64,000 nt of DNA from Galaxea fascicularis (Eukaryota > Cnidaria > Anthozoa > Scleractinia > Euphylliidae), in the NCBI GenBank assembly GCA_948470475.1, contig OX419336.1, positions 43,608,868-43,672,867 of the forward strand, read 5' to 3'. Shown here piece by piece: positions 25,001 to 35,592 of the stretch. Under the pieces are notes generated by a model. It had not been told where the DNA came from. It searched no databases and worked only from the letters and a program-made list of their open reading frames with translations. Each line of letters begins with the position of its first letter. Position 1 is the first letter of the stretch. The position numbers and the translations under genes were made by a program.

Positions 25001-26699
25001 TGAGAGTTCGGGATGGAAACTTTAAGTATAGCTTGTCAGACCTTAACTACTTAAATTCGACTGAGTTAAACAGTGTGTTCATTAAGCCAGACTTGAAGCA
25101 GCATTCGTATCACTCTTAAGTGAGACGCCATCGCGTCATGTTGTGGATCCAAGAAGCTTATAATCATAGCAGAATGAGTCAGAAAATATTTCAGCGGTAA
25201 TAGTTTTGATTATAGTTACTTTGAGTAGCGATTGTCGCTTGGAGAGGTCAATCGTATGAGTGCCTTCTTAATTTGTATGCTCAACTGTCTCTTTATGAGG
25301 CACCGGGGAGAAGAGAGGCGAGGGAGACTTATACGGCACTTAAGATCTGTCAAGAGAAAAAACAAAGAAAGAATAATCCTTTTGCAATATGCATAATATC
25401 CTAATAATTGTGGATGATGACGTGTGACTGGTATTTAATTATGTAAATCTTTAACATCTCCCTGTTACTGCAACCGTCTCCCCATAGGCTGTGTTCCCAA
25501 ACCATTTCATTAGCCACATTGACACACATGCGCCTTATTTTTATTGCATTCATTCTCTTAAATAATCCTTAACATTTGATCGATGGCAACCATGTATCTT
25601 TCAAAGTCTCGCCGACAATTATGAAAAAGAAAAACAGTTGCCTTTATGTCCCAGAAAAAAAGAGAGAACAAAAGAAAGCATTTGTTTAATTCTTGCAGAC
25701 TGGGAATATGGCACATTTAAAACTCATAAGGTTTGCTTCTACCTGCACATGTTATCCCGCCGTAGTCATCAGCACACTGACATTTATAACCATCAATTAA
25801 ATTGTAGTTTGTGATACAAGTGCCTCCGTTTTGGCAAGGGTTGGGTTCGCATTTGTCTTCATTTTTAAGCTTCACTGTTGCAGCAACACTGCCTGAGGAT
25901 TCTTTACTGCCACTACTTGGAAATTCTCCACTGCCACTACCCTCATCTACAAACATAAACTTTAAGTTGTTGGTTTCTGTAATCACAGGTCACAGCATGA
26001 GAGTCCGAACACAACAGCTACTTCCAGCGATTAAGTGAACTGAAGACGAGAAAGGGAAAAGAGAATGGGCAAAAGATACATACCAGTCCTGAAGACATCG
26101 AGGAAACAAACTTTAGGGCTAGATGCTTGTTCCAGTTTTACATATACCGGTAAACCCGCGGATAATCCAAATTTTTAGTGGCTGTACGTTCTTGAAAGCA
26201 ATATTACGTTTAAATTGTTCATCATAAACCTATGTCCGGCAGAAAACCTTCAAGTTAAACTGGTCCTTCAAGACTACCAAGTAAATACAAGAGTACCGAC
26301 AAAACAAAGTAACTTTGGGCCATTACAGCGCTATTAAATGTTGAACAGACAGACACATTTGCTGGTTTATGCTTTCTTTTGATAAATTTTCTGGCTGTTT
26401 TTTACCACAAAGGTTACGTTCAAACTGGATATACTGAGAGGATCCTTAAGCCTCACTTGTCCCGTACAAGATGGTATGCTAAACTTCACAGTGAGATTAT
26501 GGGTATACTGAATCCACAGTAAATCAGCCTACGAAAGCATTCGCATTTTTAACAATAAACAGACTTTCCTTGGTGGCAAGTTGCAATAGTTTTCATTCTG
26601 TTTCTTAGTGCCATTTTCAATGTTTTAAAATATTTGCCTACCTGCTTTAGATCTATGACATAGAACAATAAAAGCCACAAGCAAAGCCAGTAACTTCAT
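17229..26699 (-). CDS. Secreted EGF + lipoxygenase-fold protein, predicted pseudoenzyme
   Basis: Complete, frame-consistent model of 626 residues. Exons: 26642-26699, 25743-25946, 24496-24774, 22953-23068, 22149-22593, 21311-21429, 20185-20291, 19690-19795, 17972-18187, 17229-17459. Residues 1-19 are a signal peptide (MKLLALLVAFIVLCHRSKA). An acidic Ser/Gly linker follows, then a six-cysteine EGF domain (about 51-87). The rest is a lipoxygenase domain. Family landmarks are PIAFF, VPVAIQ, DWFLAKSFV..ADF, KTHLYLD, FHPLYQLI.LH, RGVDD..LPYYPYRDDG and QHAATTF..LEYGGFVPN. By ungapped alignment to the animal 5-LOX motif, the two first-cluster iron histidines are Leu314 and Lys319. The Asn ligand is Thr511 and the C-terminal Ile is Thr626; only His507 remains. 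Iron-dependent dioxygenation is therefore unlikely. The acceptor of exon 3 is ambiguous by three bases, and no PLAT domain was found. Confidence 0.85.
18645..18895. repeat. Interspersed repeat R1 (copy 1)
   Basis: Shares long blocks with 38230-38485 in the same orientation: TTACTCATG.TGAAACGTT-type start, CATTTCCATCCTTGCCATCC, GTAACAGA, TCAGTCTCAGTGCAG-type block and ACTGCTTCAT. Non-coding; class unknown. Confidence 0.65.
18930..19325. mobile_element. Two tRNA-derived SINEs (family S2) inserted head to head
   Basis: A minus copy has its tRNA-like head at 19010-19079, and a plus copy has its head at 19166-19241. Both read GGCTT.ATAGCTCAGTTG, then a TCGCGAGGTCAC block and GTTCAAACCCCGTTGAAG. 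Their bodies extend outward (CAGGCTTCTTT and the TTGATTTCATATCCGCAG block). Between the heads lies a perfect inverted sequence built on CAATTGACCTGCTC. The whole forms a roughly 400-base palindrome. In an intron of the lipoxygenase-like gene. Confidence 0.8.
20292..21310 (-). other. Intron of the lipoxygenase-like gene, nothing recognised
   Basis: A Cys-rich open frame (20371-20553) lies here but is not needed: the flanking exons join directly as DDLK|KRGVDD, as the family requires. Confidence 0.5.
22149..22593 (-). CDS. Lipoxygenase-like exon carrying the first (lost) iron-ligand cluster
   Basis: Exon 5, 148 codons. It contains PIAFFVV, VPVAIQM, DWFLAKSFVQRADF and then NSLHLIKKRLKTHLYLD. 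In active animal lipoxygenases the spacing His-x4-His occupies this helix. Here those positions are Leu and Lys, with a His one place later. Downstream FHPLYQLIRLH and the ETNKL block are well kept, so the domain fold is probably intact. Confidence 0.85.
23392..23497. repeat. Hairpin-forming inverted repeat
   Basis: Arms TTACTAAC...TCTCGGTCCGTACT.TAAGTTA pair with the reverse complement ending GTTAGTAAG. The loop is about 20 bases. Looks like a small foldback element. Confidence 0.6.
24187..24445 (+). mobile_element. tRNA-derived SINE, family S1 (copy 2)
   Basis: Head CCGACCGGTTAGCTCAGTTG with B box GTTCAAACCCCGGCC. The body has CAGGGTCTTTAAATAACTGA, GTGCTTCCTTTGCAATGACA, ACTTTCTAGTCTTCTCAG and a GTGGGACGTAATGAACCCTG block. 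Best preserved of the three copies with 61474-61725. In intron 3 of the lipoxygenase-like gene. Confidence 0.85.
25743..25946 (-). CDS. EGF-domain exon of the lipoxygenase-like gene
   Basis: Symmetric phase-1 exon. Acidic Gly/Ser linker (DEGSGSGEFPSSGSKESSGS), then six cysteines in EGF order (KCEPNPCQNGGTC, then YKCQC and ITC). The C-x-C and GGITC pattern is a normal extracellular EGF without a clear calcium-binding consensus. A mobile exon of this phase could have been shuffled onto the lipoxygenase domain. Confidence 0.85.
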
Positions 26700-28906
26700 G
26701 GTCAAACCTCCAGGGTTCTGAAGAAAGAATACAGCTTTTGATAAAATAAAGAAAGCGTTTTTCCTCTAAAAGCAGCTGTCTGTCTTCACGAAACAGGGCA
26801 ACGATCAGTGCTCTGCAATGTACAAATTTCCTGAAATTTCTTCATTCGAGAAAAACCACGCATTTTAAACTACCATCACTTCTTTAAATAATAGCATCAC
26901 TGGCATTGTATGAAGAGTTTTAACTTACCTTATAAAATTTAACGCAGAAAAGAGAACTAAGTATTTTCTCAGCGCTCGAATCGTTCTCGGCTATCGAATT
27001 GCTTGTCAGATGTTACTGACGGTAAACTTGTTAATGTTTTATTGGTCTGTCAGCAGTGCTTAAGGTGTTTAACTTCGAACAATGAAGATACCATGAACCT
27101 TAACAAGCTTTACAATTGAGTCATGTGACCGTGAAATAAATGAAGCATCAACTTGAATGCTTCTTTCTTTTTGCCGCAAATATATCTTAAAATTCAAGTC
27201 AAGTCAATTTTTATTTAACTCGCACAGAATATTGATACAAAGGAAAATAAAAGGCATTTGTATTGTTGATATTCTCCAAATTTGAGCCGGGACCGCCGAT
27301 TGTAGCGCACTACGCGCTTACTTTAGAACAGGACAACTGATTTAAGAAGTAAAAGTAATGGATATTTGATCTGCCTGTCCATCCATAGGTTAGCTGTAGA
27401 CTGTGATTTAGTAGTGACTTGGTATTAAAGAAAATATCATATAACTTTTTCTGTGACTGCATTTTTTTTAATCACCTGCTTAAGCAATTCAATTTGATAT
27501 AAATGTCCCGACAACAATATGACAGTTTGCAGTCCATGTTTTCATCCAAAAAGCATGCACAACACTACACCAAGGATTCTCTCATGAGCTCTATGTGTGA
27601 ACAATTCATGATGGAGTATGAATATGAATATGTGGCTGAAATTGCATGCAGTCATTGCTTCCTTCGTGAGCAGATTGCTGGGAGGACATACTTTCATATT
27701 TTTGTTGTCATGACGATTTCAATTTAGTTTTAGCTACATTTCCAAAATAATAAAGTAATATCATTATAATTTCTAAAGGAACGGGTTTTTGAAAACGCCG
27801 CGACGCAAGCTTACTCTGGGAGTTTGACGCTCCCTGGTATTATCGGGCTTAGTTGCACATTGCAAGATAGCTCTAAACATCCATTGCATTCTGAAGGATG
27901 TTCTAGTCCTCAATCATGGATTATTCGGCTTCACGCTAGGCAAGTTAACGCGAAGAGCGTGCTTTTATTTTTTACAGTTAATTAACAGAGGCAGAAAACT
28001 GATAAAGTATCCAAAGTTGCCTTATAGTACTTATGCAGCTTCAGACGAGCTAAACAAATAAGGAATTGAATTGAATTGAAACGTACTTCAAGAGCATTTA
28101 TTAAGGTTGGCCAAATGATAAATGTTGGTTGAATCAACTTGTTAGGTGTATGTTACCGTTGCAACATGCAAAATATTACCCAGCATACATCATAGTTCAC
28201 TATTCAATATCTCGTGAAGAATGATAAGTTGAAGCGTTGCTTGACAGTGTTATCTTTGATAAACGAGCTTGAAGGAACTGAGAATGCAGGGTGTCAATGA
28301 GGCAAAACTGTTGGCCGGCGTCGGCGATACAGGTACTACTGGTAACTCAATAAACACTGGAATGAACACAGTCTTTATTCCTCTGTCAACCACGAGGGAT
28401 TTGCTACAACAACAACAACAACAACAACCGCGGGCTCCGGGTAGCCCGGATGTAGTTTCCCTTAGAGAGGGCCTAGGTACAAGCGATGGACCAACAAAAC
28501 TAGAGGCTCGGTTTTGAGGCCACAAGAGAGCGATTATTTCAACAATATTGCAGGAGATCCGGCCGCTCCATCGTCTTTGCTTCTTGTTTTGATGGCTTCT
28601 ACCTCATTCTGTACCGTCTAATTAAACTCGCGCAAATCAATGGAGGACAATTGTTATTATGACACTAAAGCTGACGCCGGCGCAATCAGTCGACCTCATC
28701 GAAACGTAGCGATCTTATATAATTCAAGAGACTACAGCGTCAGACAAACAATAATAATGATTTTAATATCAATATGTTTATAAGATTATAACTGTAGTGA
28801 AGCAGCGTACCGAACATGGCGGCTCAATCTCTTGTTCCTACAACTGTCTAACAACGATTCCTCTTTAATACATCTCGCCTAGCTATATCCTGAAGCCATC
28901 ATAAGT
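26700..28906. other. Intergenic; microsatellite and tail relics only
   Basis: Holds a CAAGTCAAGTCAA-type retroelement tail near 27195, a GAATTGAATTGAA tail near 28066 and a CAA microsatellite at about 28407-28425. Plus frame 27503-27727 looks fortuitous. I see no gene. Confidence 0.45.
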
Positions 28907-28978
28907 TCCCACGTCGTCCAGCGGTTAGGATTCCTGTTTTTCTCCAAGGCTGCCTGGGTTGGACACTCGATATGGGAA
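28907..28978 (+). pseudogene. tRNA-Glu(UUC) pseudogene
   Basis: 72 bases aligned over full length with the tRNA-Glu at 50587/51399. D-arm region (CAGCGGTTAGGATTCCT) and a TTTTTCTC anticodon loop with TTC in place are kept. The acceptor stem is mismatched (TCCCACG against TATGGGA) and the T-arm is eroded (TGGGTTGGACACTCGA). Likely non-functional. Confidence 0.65.
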
Positions 28979-29407
28979 GGAAGGGGTCATTTTGATCCCA
29001 GAAATTTTGATGTTTTTGCTATCTAGGATGGTGAAGTAAAAAGTTGTTTTTGCTTCCATGCAGAGGAATCATTCAGTCACGTTATTCAATCAACCTCGAG
29101 ATCAAGCCTCAGGCAATAACAAAACGCGATAAAAGTTGACCGCGGGGAAAATTCAGTTGCTGGAATGGAGTCTGTCGTGGTATGTAACTAAAGATAAACA
29201 ATTAAATAAAATTCTTAAGAAGAGAAGACTGGGAGCTCCATTTGAACCTGCTTGATTAAGAAATACAGAGAAACGAACGCAGTTACGTTCTCTGGTTGAT
29301 TCTCAAGAAAATTAATTGTCACTATTTTTGGGGCACGATAACGTAAAAACGCGGACAGTCGCGGATCGGTTAACGAACTCAGTTCAAGCTTTTATGGTGA
29401 CATTGTA
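28979..29407. other. No recognisable feature
   Basis: Spacer between the tRNA-Glu pseudogene and a foldback element. No exon or repeat recognised. Confidence 0.35.
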
Positions 29408-29622
29408 AATGGTTTGGACCCGGGAGTCATATCATAACTGAGTGAAGTACGATCGTCCGGGTGAGTGTAGTCCTGTGAGAAGGACTGTTACAGAAATAAT
29501 GATGATCTGACTTCCGCTCACTGGGGTTGCCGAAACGTCAGTTAATGTCACCTCAAACAGTCTTCTCAGGACTGCTCTCATCCGAACAATCGCGCTTCAC
29601 TTACTTATGATATGGTATCGTT
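29408..29622. mobile_element. Foldback element family F1 (copy 1)
   Basis: Left arm CATATCATAACTGAGTGAAG with GTCCGGGTGAGTGTAGTCC. The right arm is the imperfect reverse complement (CTTCACTTACTTATGATATGG). CCGAAACGTCAGTTAATGTC lies between. A relative is at 45104-45330. Confidence 0.65.
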
Positions 29623-30197
29623 ACAACCCTAGAAAGAAATCCCTCCGATAAAAAAAACACAAAACAGTTTTGAAATATCCTTACAACTTGAAAAAGCCTC
29701 AGCGAGAATGTAACTTCGCATTCGTAGATGTACTGAATGTGCAGTGACCCAAAACTAGCTTTTATCTTAAAAATCAGGGAGGCGATACACCTTAAGATCA
29801 GTAAAGAATTTCATCAGAATAATTTAGGTACACATCTTATGAGGTCATTGTTGCTTTTACGAATTTTCTTCACCAGTACCTTATTCTGTGACCGAGCACA
29901 TAAGAAATCTTTCTTTCCAGTTGTATGATGGTCTGACTTACCGTTAGTGGTCGGTTCACGGGAAAGTAATAGGTGTCTTAAGGCGCGGCGTCCCGTGTCC
30001 TCTCCTTAACTATGTCATAAATTGTTATGTTTGCGACCGCGTCACCAGCAACAGGTACTGAGGTCACCCAATTGGGTACCTCTACACATTTTTGTTTGCT
30101 CAAGAGTTCTGTTATAACCAAAACATAGAGGTTTAATCCTTCAAAGGAAATTTGCGCTCAGAGTGAACGGTAAAGGGAACATTACTTCAAGAGAAAT
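29623..30197. other. No recognisable feature
   Basis: Region upstream of the possible small secreted-peptide gene. No clear promoter motif or exon. Confidence 0.3.
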
Positions 30198-32149
30198 ATG
30201 GACTTTTTCAAGCTATTGTGGATTGGAATTTCATATTTGATGGCAGTGTGTGTGGCAAACCCATTAGGAAGTCGAGGTTTGTGTCATGTTCTGCCAGACA
30301 TCACGCCTTAACAAGGGCTGTTGTGTACGGGTCACAGATGTAAACGCTTCCCCGGAACGCATTTGAACAAGATTCTGATGTGGGTCATTGCAGAAAAAAA
30401 AGATCACCCATGATAATTGTTACTTGCGTGGTCCTGGTAAAGCGCCCTGAAATTTGAATTGAAACTCTCCCGGTCAATGTGTTGGTTAGAATAGACTCAG
30501 TCTTCGGTGTTATTCAAAACTTTGAGCTGAAAGATTATGCTTTTCTCTTTTAAGATTTTGATTGGAATGTATGGAACGCCTTTATATCGAGTGTAGCTAA
30601 TCAACGTGATTGATCTAAAAACATTTTTGAACTGGGAATCTGGACAAACGTTTCACTGGCATTCTTGCTTTAAGTAGTGAAATAAAGAAGGGAAATGACT
30701 GTACGTTATAGAAACGTTGCACAGGAACCCCAGTTTCAACCGGGAGGTTGTGTGGTTAAACACATTTCGCGTTTCAAACACACATCGTTGAAAGCTGAAT
30801 CTCCAGGTTATTTAGGGCTACTAACAGTAAGTTTTGAACTGACTTTGCCACAAGATTTGGTCATATTTAACTCTCAATTTGACGTTTTTCATAAATTTTG
30901 ACCATTGTTTGAAACAATTTCTCGCTCTAAAGGTACAGAATATTTGTTTTACGTTACAGTCTCACTTGGGACTACAGTTATTGGTTACTCACAAGAAAAA
31001 GGAATACTTCTAATTCAGAGCGTTTCGTAGCACTGATAAGAAGCTGCAAAGTTGGCCGAAATGCCAGTAGTGCAGCGTGTTTGCAGCGCATTTTACTTTT
31101 CATTTCTGGTTAATATGGATAGCAATTACGTTTGTGAAAATGGGGATTAACCTCTGTAGATGTTAATGATTGGGTCGCGAGAGTACCGGTTCGTTTTGCA
31201 GTACATATTGGTGTCCTTTCTTGGATCTTTCTGTTTTACGTTACTTATTGGTTTTGGTGCCCGGTAATATTCTGTTACCAACAATGGTGCTTTTAAACAA
31301 TGTGCTTGCATAGAGCTGTTAATTAGGGCGGGAGTTATGCTGGGAACGTAATTTATTCTGAGTGGTCGTGTGAGGGTGTGTACTGAGCTGAGAATGAGAA
31401 GTGATAGAGGCCAGGACTTTGAGTTTGATCGCGGGAGTTATGGATGATTTTTTGACAATTCTTTGTATCATGTCTCAAGCTTATTATATTGTTTGACGAA
31501 TCGATTACCTGGTCACCTGATTAAGTAATTAAGGGGGCGATACACCTGAATTTGAATGAAATTTGAAGAGGTTTTAAGAAGGGATAGAAGAAAAAAAATG
31601 ATTTTTGGAACACTAACAGACAGTTGACACCCACGCAAGAGCACCCCAGGTTGCTAGTGGACTAACTCAAGAGCACCCCAGGTTGCTAGTGGACTAGCTT
31701 GGTGTCCGTCTATTAATTATTAACTACAAATTCTAATTTTAAAACTTCACTAAATCTTCAATATTTCTTATTTCTCTTAATTTTACCAATCTTTCTAGAA
31801 ATAACTACTCCTCCCAAATATACCCAAAAATTCACAAACTTGAAACGTGAACGAGATATTTCCATTAAAGCCATGTCAAGTGGCGGAAAAATGGCGTTCA
31901 GGTGTAACATCCCCTCAACTATAATTGTGTAACGATTCGATTGACTTACTGGCCGACTGTCTTACTGATTGAATCATTAATTGCCTTGACTGGCTGTGAA
32001 ATATGTTAATATTATATTTGTATCTGAACTTAAATGCTGTTTTTAACTCAGATGACATTGGAAAAATCCCTCTCATCAGGCCTCAAGGTGTTCTTAATCC
32101 TCAGCTGAGATCGGCGATACGGAGGCTAATGGTGCGTACTTTCTTCTTA
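30198..32149 (+). CDS. Possible two-exon small secreted peptide gene
   Basis: Exon 1 (30198-30276) encodes MDFFKLLWIGISYLMAVCVA then NPLGSR and ends at CGAG|GTTTGT, phase 1. A phase-1 acceptor (TTTTTAACTCAG) opens exon 2 at 32052, reading DDIGKIPLIRPQGVLNPQLR then SAIRRLM. Then either a GTGCGT donor follows at 32132 or, without splicing, a stop at 32147-32149. The first 20 residues have a signal-peptide profile (charged start, hydrophobic core, Ala before the predicted cut). The predicted mature part is about 40 residues with basic tracts. I do not recognise it. The weak second donor and the long intron keep confidence low. Confidence 0.35.
31636..31699 (+). repeat. 32-base tandem duplication
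   Basis: Two adjacent copies of a 32-base unit beginning CAAGAGCACCCCAGGTTGC, differing only at the end (ACT against GCT). A very recent local duplication. Confidence 0.9.
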
Positions 32150-35100
32150 TAGTTTGTGGCATGTTTCAAGCTTGTCCTCTTTAGTCCATAAAAAGGCAAG
32201 ATTTGGTACAAAAAGAAGGAGAAAAAGCCGCCATGCATTTCGGATAGGAGCAAAGATTTGTTTTAGCGAGAAAAATGTCTTGGCGTTTGGTGCACTTTAA
32301 CGTTTTCCGGGCTTTCGTGATAAACAACAAACTGCGTCCCAGCCTTCGTCACATATCTGAAGAATTTGATTTCCATAGAGGTTTTACATCATTACATGAC
32401 GGGCACCTGCAAATATGAAGCTGAAAAACTGAGAGAGAAATTCTATTATTTATTTTAAAAGATCACTGTGGAGAAATCGTAGTGGAAATATGCCAAGCAA
32501 TTACAATAAGGATTGAACATTATGGTAAGTCAATCTCTTTTCACGATTACAGCGGCCTGAGACCAGGCGAGGCGCTGGGGGGGGGGGGGGGGGGAGAAAG
32601 GGCTGATGTTTTGATACTTTGCTTCCAACTACTTCGTTGAAGTCCTGAATTTTTTTCAGGCTTCTTTACGCAAATGCAAAACAACTGCGAGGATCATCCT
32701 TCACTTGACATATCATCACCGGTCGTTGCTCACGTGATCTCGCATTTCGAGATAAATTTCAAGAGTGCGGTGCGATTTACTGTGCGATTTAATTTAGTGA
32801 GCTCTCGGCTTATTTTGCAAAAGAATGCAAGTAAATTAATTAGCATGATGTTTGCAAAGGCACACGAGTAAGAAGTTTTTCTTGTTGAGAAATTCGCTTC
32901 GTCCTTGGTCACTTTAGTTTTCCAAACAAATTGGCCGTTCGGTCTGTCTGTCTTGTTTTTTTTCTGTGGATTGACGAAGCCGAAGGCAAACTCACAGCAG
33001 CTCAAAGCCCAGCAAATCGTCCTTTGAACTGGGTTCATCCGTTATCTGGAATAAAGAACATTTATCATCAATCGATTATTATTTCATAAGGGTAAAAGTT
33101 AAATCAAATATGAACACGGGAAGTCGTTGCGATCTCGCGAATAACATTGAGTGAGGCATCGTGTTGTTGTAAAACGTGTCGGCTGAACACAGCGGTTCGC
33201 ACCACATATTCGAGAGATTTTAAGTAACATTTTCACTGACCGAACACGAGTACATAAAAATACATTTATCAAAATATTTTTTTCAATCATTAAAATATTG
33301 GCTCAATCATTCAATAGGCAAATGTATTCCAGAAATGAATCACATGCAACAACGGATTAAAAATACCTTTATCGAAAGACAATAAGCGAGCCGACATGAC
33401 TTCACGCCTTATTGTCCCTCAGAACAAAGTCTTCGCAAAGGGAAGACAATCCAAATTACCGTAAAAGTTCTATAACAATGGGAAGTTGAAATGACAAAAA
33501 ACAAATGCAAAACTATCTTGCTATAATCTCACCACTTTACACGCGTACAGCAACGTTCTCCGAACAGGCAAGTGTGAAACTCTAAGAATCATGGGTAGGT
33601 CTTTCAGCACCGCCCCTACCCCCCCCCCCCCCTTTCTTGCCTGAAACATTACTTCTGTTTCCAGCACAATTCCCCATGCTACTGAAACACTTTGCTTTCG
33701 AAATGTGTAAGCTTTACATTCACCATTTTCCTATATGGTGGACGTAACACTATACTTTCAACATGAAGGTCTGGTTTGCCCGTACGAAGCAATAAGCATG
33801 AGGACACGAAACCAACGTGTAAACCGGTGTAACGCAAGTGCTTGCGTGGGCGCCTTGTGCTTGTAAGTAAGTAAGTAACTTTTTTTTAGCCATATCGCAT
33901 ATGGGCGAAGGCTCGTTTTAATGCAAATGAGCCGAAGACCAGCAGCACTGAGGGTGGTCACAGCCAGGGTTCGTTACGTCCTTGATGGTTGTGCGATCGG
34001 GTTATTGATCTGCGACCACCGTGGCTGTATCATAGAACTCCAACTAGTGTTAATCTATCCTATTGCAACAATATTCTTATGCCAAGTGGTTTACTGGATG
34101 ACAGTTTTGTTATTTCTCTCACTTTTCAAATGTAGCAAAAAGGAACAAGAACAGCTGACTGAAAACCTGTTGGCACCCAACGTACAGTGACAGGCCATTC
34201 GTTTGGCGAGAATTGAGAGATCAAGAGACTAAGCCGCTTAAAATGCTTGGCAGCTTTAAGTTATTGTATCCAAATGACTTCCAGACAATAGTTAATTGCA
34301 GATAACTGACCGATCCTCATTCTGTTGATTGGCGAACTCACGTATAATTATACAGAATGCCATACAATCGATGAGCAGAATGTTAATTGATGCTTCATGA
34401 GTGTTAAACTCGATATACAAAACAACCAAAGGGTGGAAAGTGTGATTATCCGTTCGTTACAATTTAAGTCCAAATGGAAAATAATAAAAGACGTCCATTC
34501 TTCACTGAAGTTGTTGTTGCTGTATTTTTATTTATTTGTTACCGCTCATTCACCCCTTCAAATGCAAAAAAATTCTGATATCCCAGAAAGTAAAGAAGAA
34601 AACAGAAATTACGAAGAATTTTCTAATTTTTAATTTATAAATATTTTATATTACAGGACATAGTAGTGACTCCAACTTTATATACATGTTACCAACCTCC
34701 TAAAGGTTTACTTGTAATAGGTCTACTTTTTTAGCTCGGGAGGTTATGGGAATAATCAAAATAGTAAAATGGTAAATTTCGTTGGCATATTAAACCATAA
34801 AGTCCAAAATAAATCCGTTATTGAGTACAAGAGGAAAATATATAATTACCTAACTGTACTGAAGATTCCTCTATTCACGCGACTAAGAATCTCGCGAGGT
34901 TTCGCCTTACGGTTCAGCAACTAAACATAATTAACCAGTTCTGCACTTCCGTTTTTGTTACCTGGGCTAACTAAGCTATGGAAAAAGATAAAGAATCCCT
35001 GATGGCGTAGTGGAAAATATGGTCGTCACTTCATACTCCCATGCGACATTTGTGTCAGAAACGTAACTAGTCAGAAAACAAATCAACAGAATCATTCCTG

Positions 35101-35293
35101 TGTTTCCTGATAAAGATACTTTAGTTGGACTTGCATTAGCGCCGACCGCGGAAAGTGATGCCTGAAAGGAATATCGGCTTCTGTCATCCTTCGGTGTCCG
35201 TCAAAATTGTTGTTTTTTTGTTTTGTTTTGTTTTCGCATTTCACTGTAAGGTAGGAATCGTTTAAAAGGTTTGCCACTGCGTTTGGACTTTAT
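32150..35293. other. Intergenic; G- and C-tracts and a SINE fragment only
   Basis: A run of about 16 G ends near 32594, and a C-run lies near 33619. A GTAAGTAAGTAAGTAA run is near 33864. Open frames at 33921-34190 (plus) and 32730-33038 (minus) lack homology that I recognise. No exon called. Confidence 0.4.
32636..32725 (+). mobile_element. SINE family S2, 3' fragment
   Basis: Starts inside the family sequence (GTTGAAGTCCTGAATTTTTT) and runs through CAGGCTTCTTTACGCAA to CTGCGAGGATCATCCTTCA. The tRNA-like head is missing. Confidence 0.7.
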
Positions 35294-35294
35294 T
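35289..35294 (-). terminator. AATAAA polyadenylation signal overlapping the stop codon
   Basis: The minus strand reads TAAATAAAG: the stop codon (35294-35296) shares its last base with AATAAA. If this is the signal used, the 3' UTR is only some 15-30 bases long. No other AATAAA is visible close downstream. Confidence 0.45.
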
Positions 35295-35592
35295 TATAGA
35301 TTTAAGTCTCTATGAGATCGCGAGAGCCTAGTTTCTCCTTTCAAATCTGGAGCATTCCTTTTAAAGTGCTCTTTTAAGATGCTAGGGAGTTCTTCGCTTC
35401 CTCTTTTCGCCTTTTTGTATTCTTTTTCGATATCTACAGCTCTCTTTTTCATTTGGCTTTTTATGCTTGAAACTTTGTCTTGGAACACAGGAATATCTAA
35501 AATGGCGGTCACGGCTTCCTTGGCTTGTTGACTGACTGCTTGGTGATTTTGCTTGTAATCTTCCACTTCTTGACGGATAGACTGAGCAAGTT
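35294..35592 (-). CDS. Last exon of the SEA-WSC gene: helical, dibasic-rich C-terminus
   Basis: Encodes 98 residues from ELAQSIRQEVEDYKQNHQ to RSHRDLNL. Predicted mostly alpha-helical from the heptad-like spacing. It contains four dibasic sites (KKRAVDI, KKAKRG, FKRNAPDLKG and the R/K-rich end). KRNAP resembles the KRNxxP sites elsewhere in the gene. With exon 35789-35980 (also helical, Gln-rich) it makes a likely coiled-coil tail. Confidence 0.8.

Noticed and set aside
28250..28525. Open frames on both strands over a CAA microsatellite
   Set aside because: Poly-Gln/poly-Cys readings come from the repeat; overlapping opposite frames are mirror images.
33921..34190. Plus open frame with hydrophobic stretches as a membrane protein
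   Set aside because: Hydrophobicity arises from AT-rich sequence; no family resemblance or splice context.
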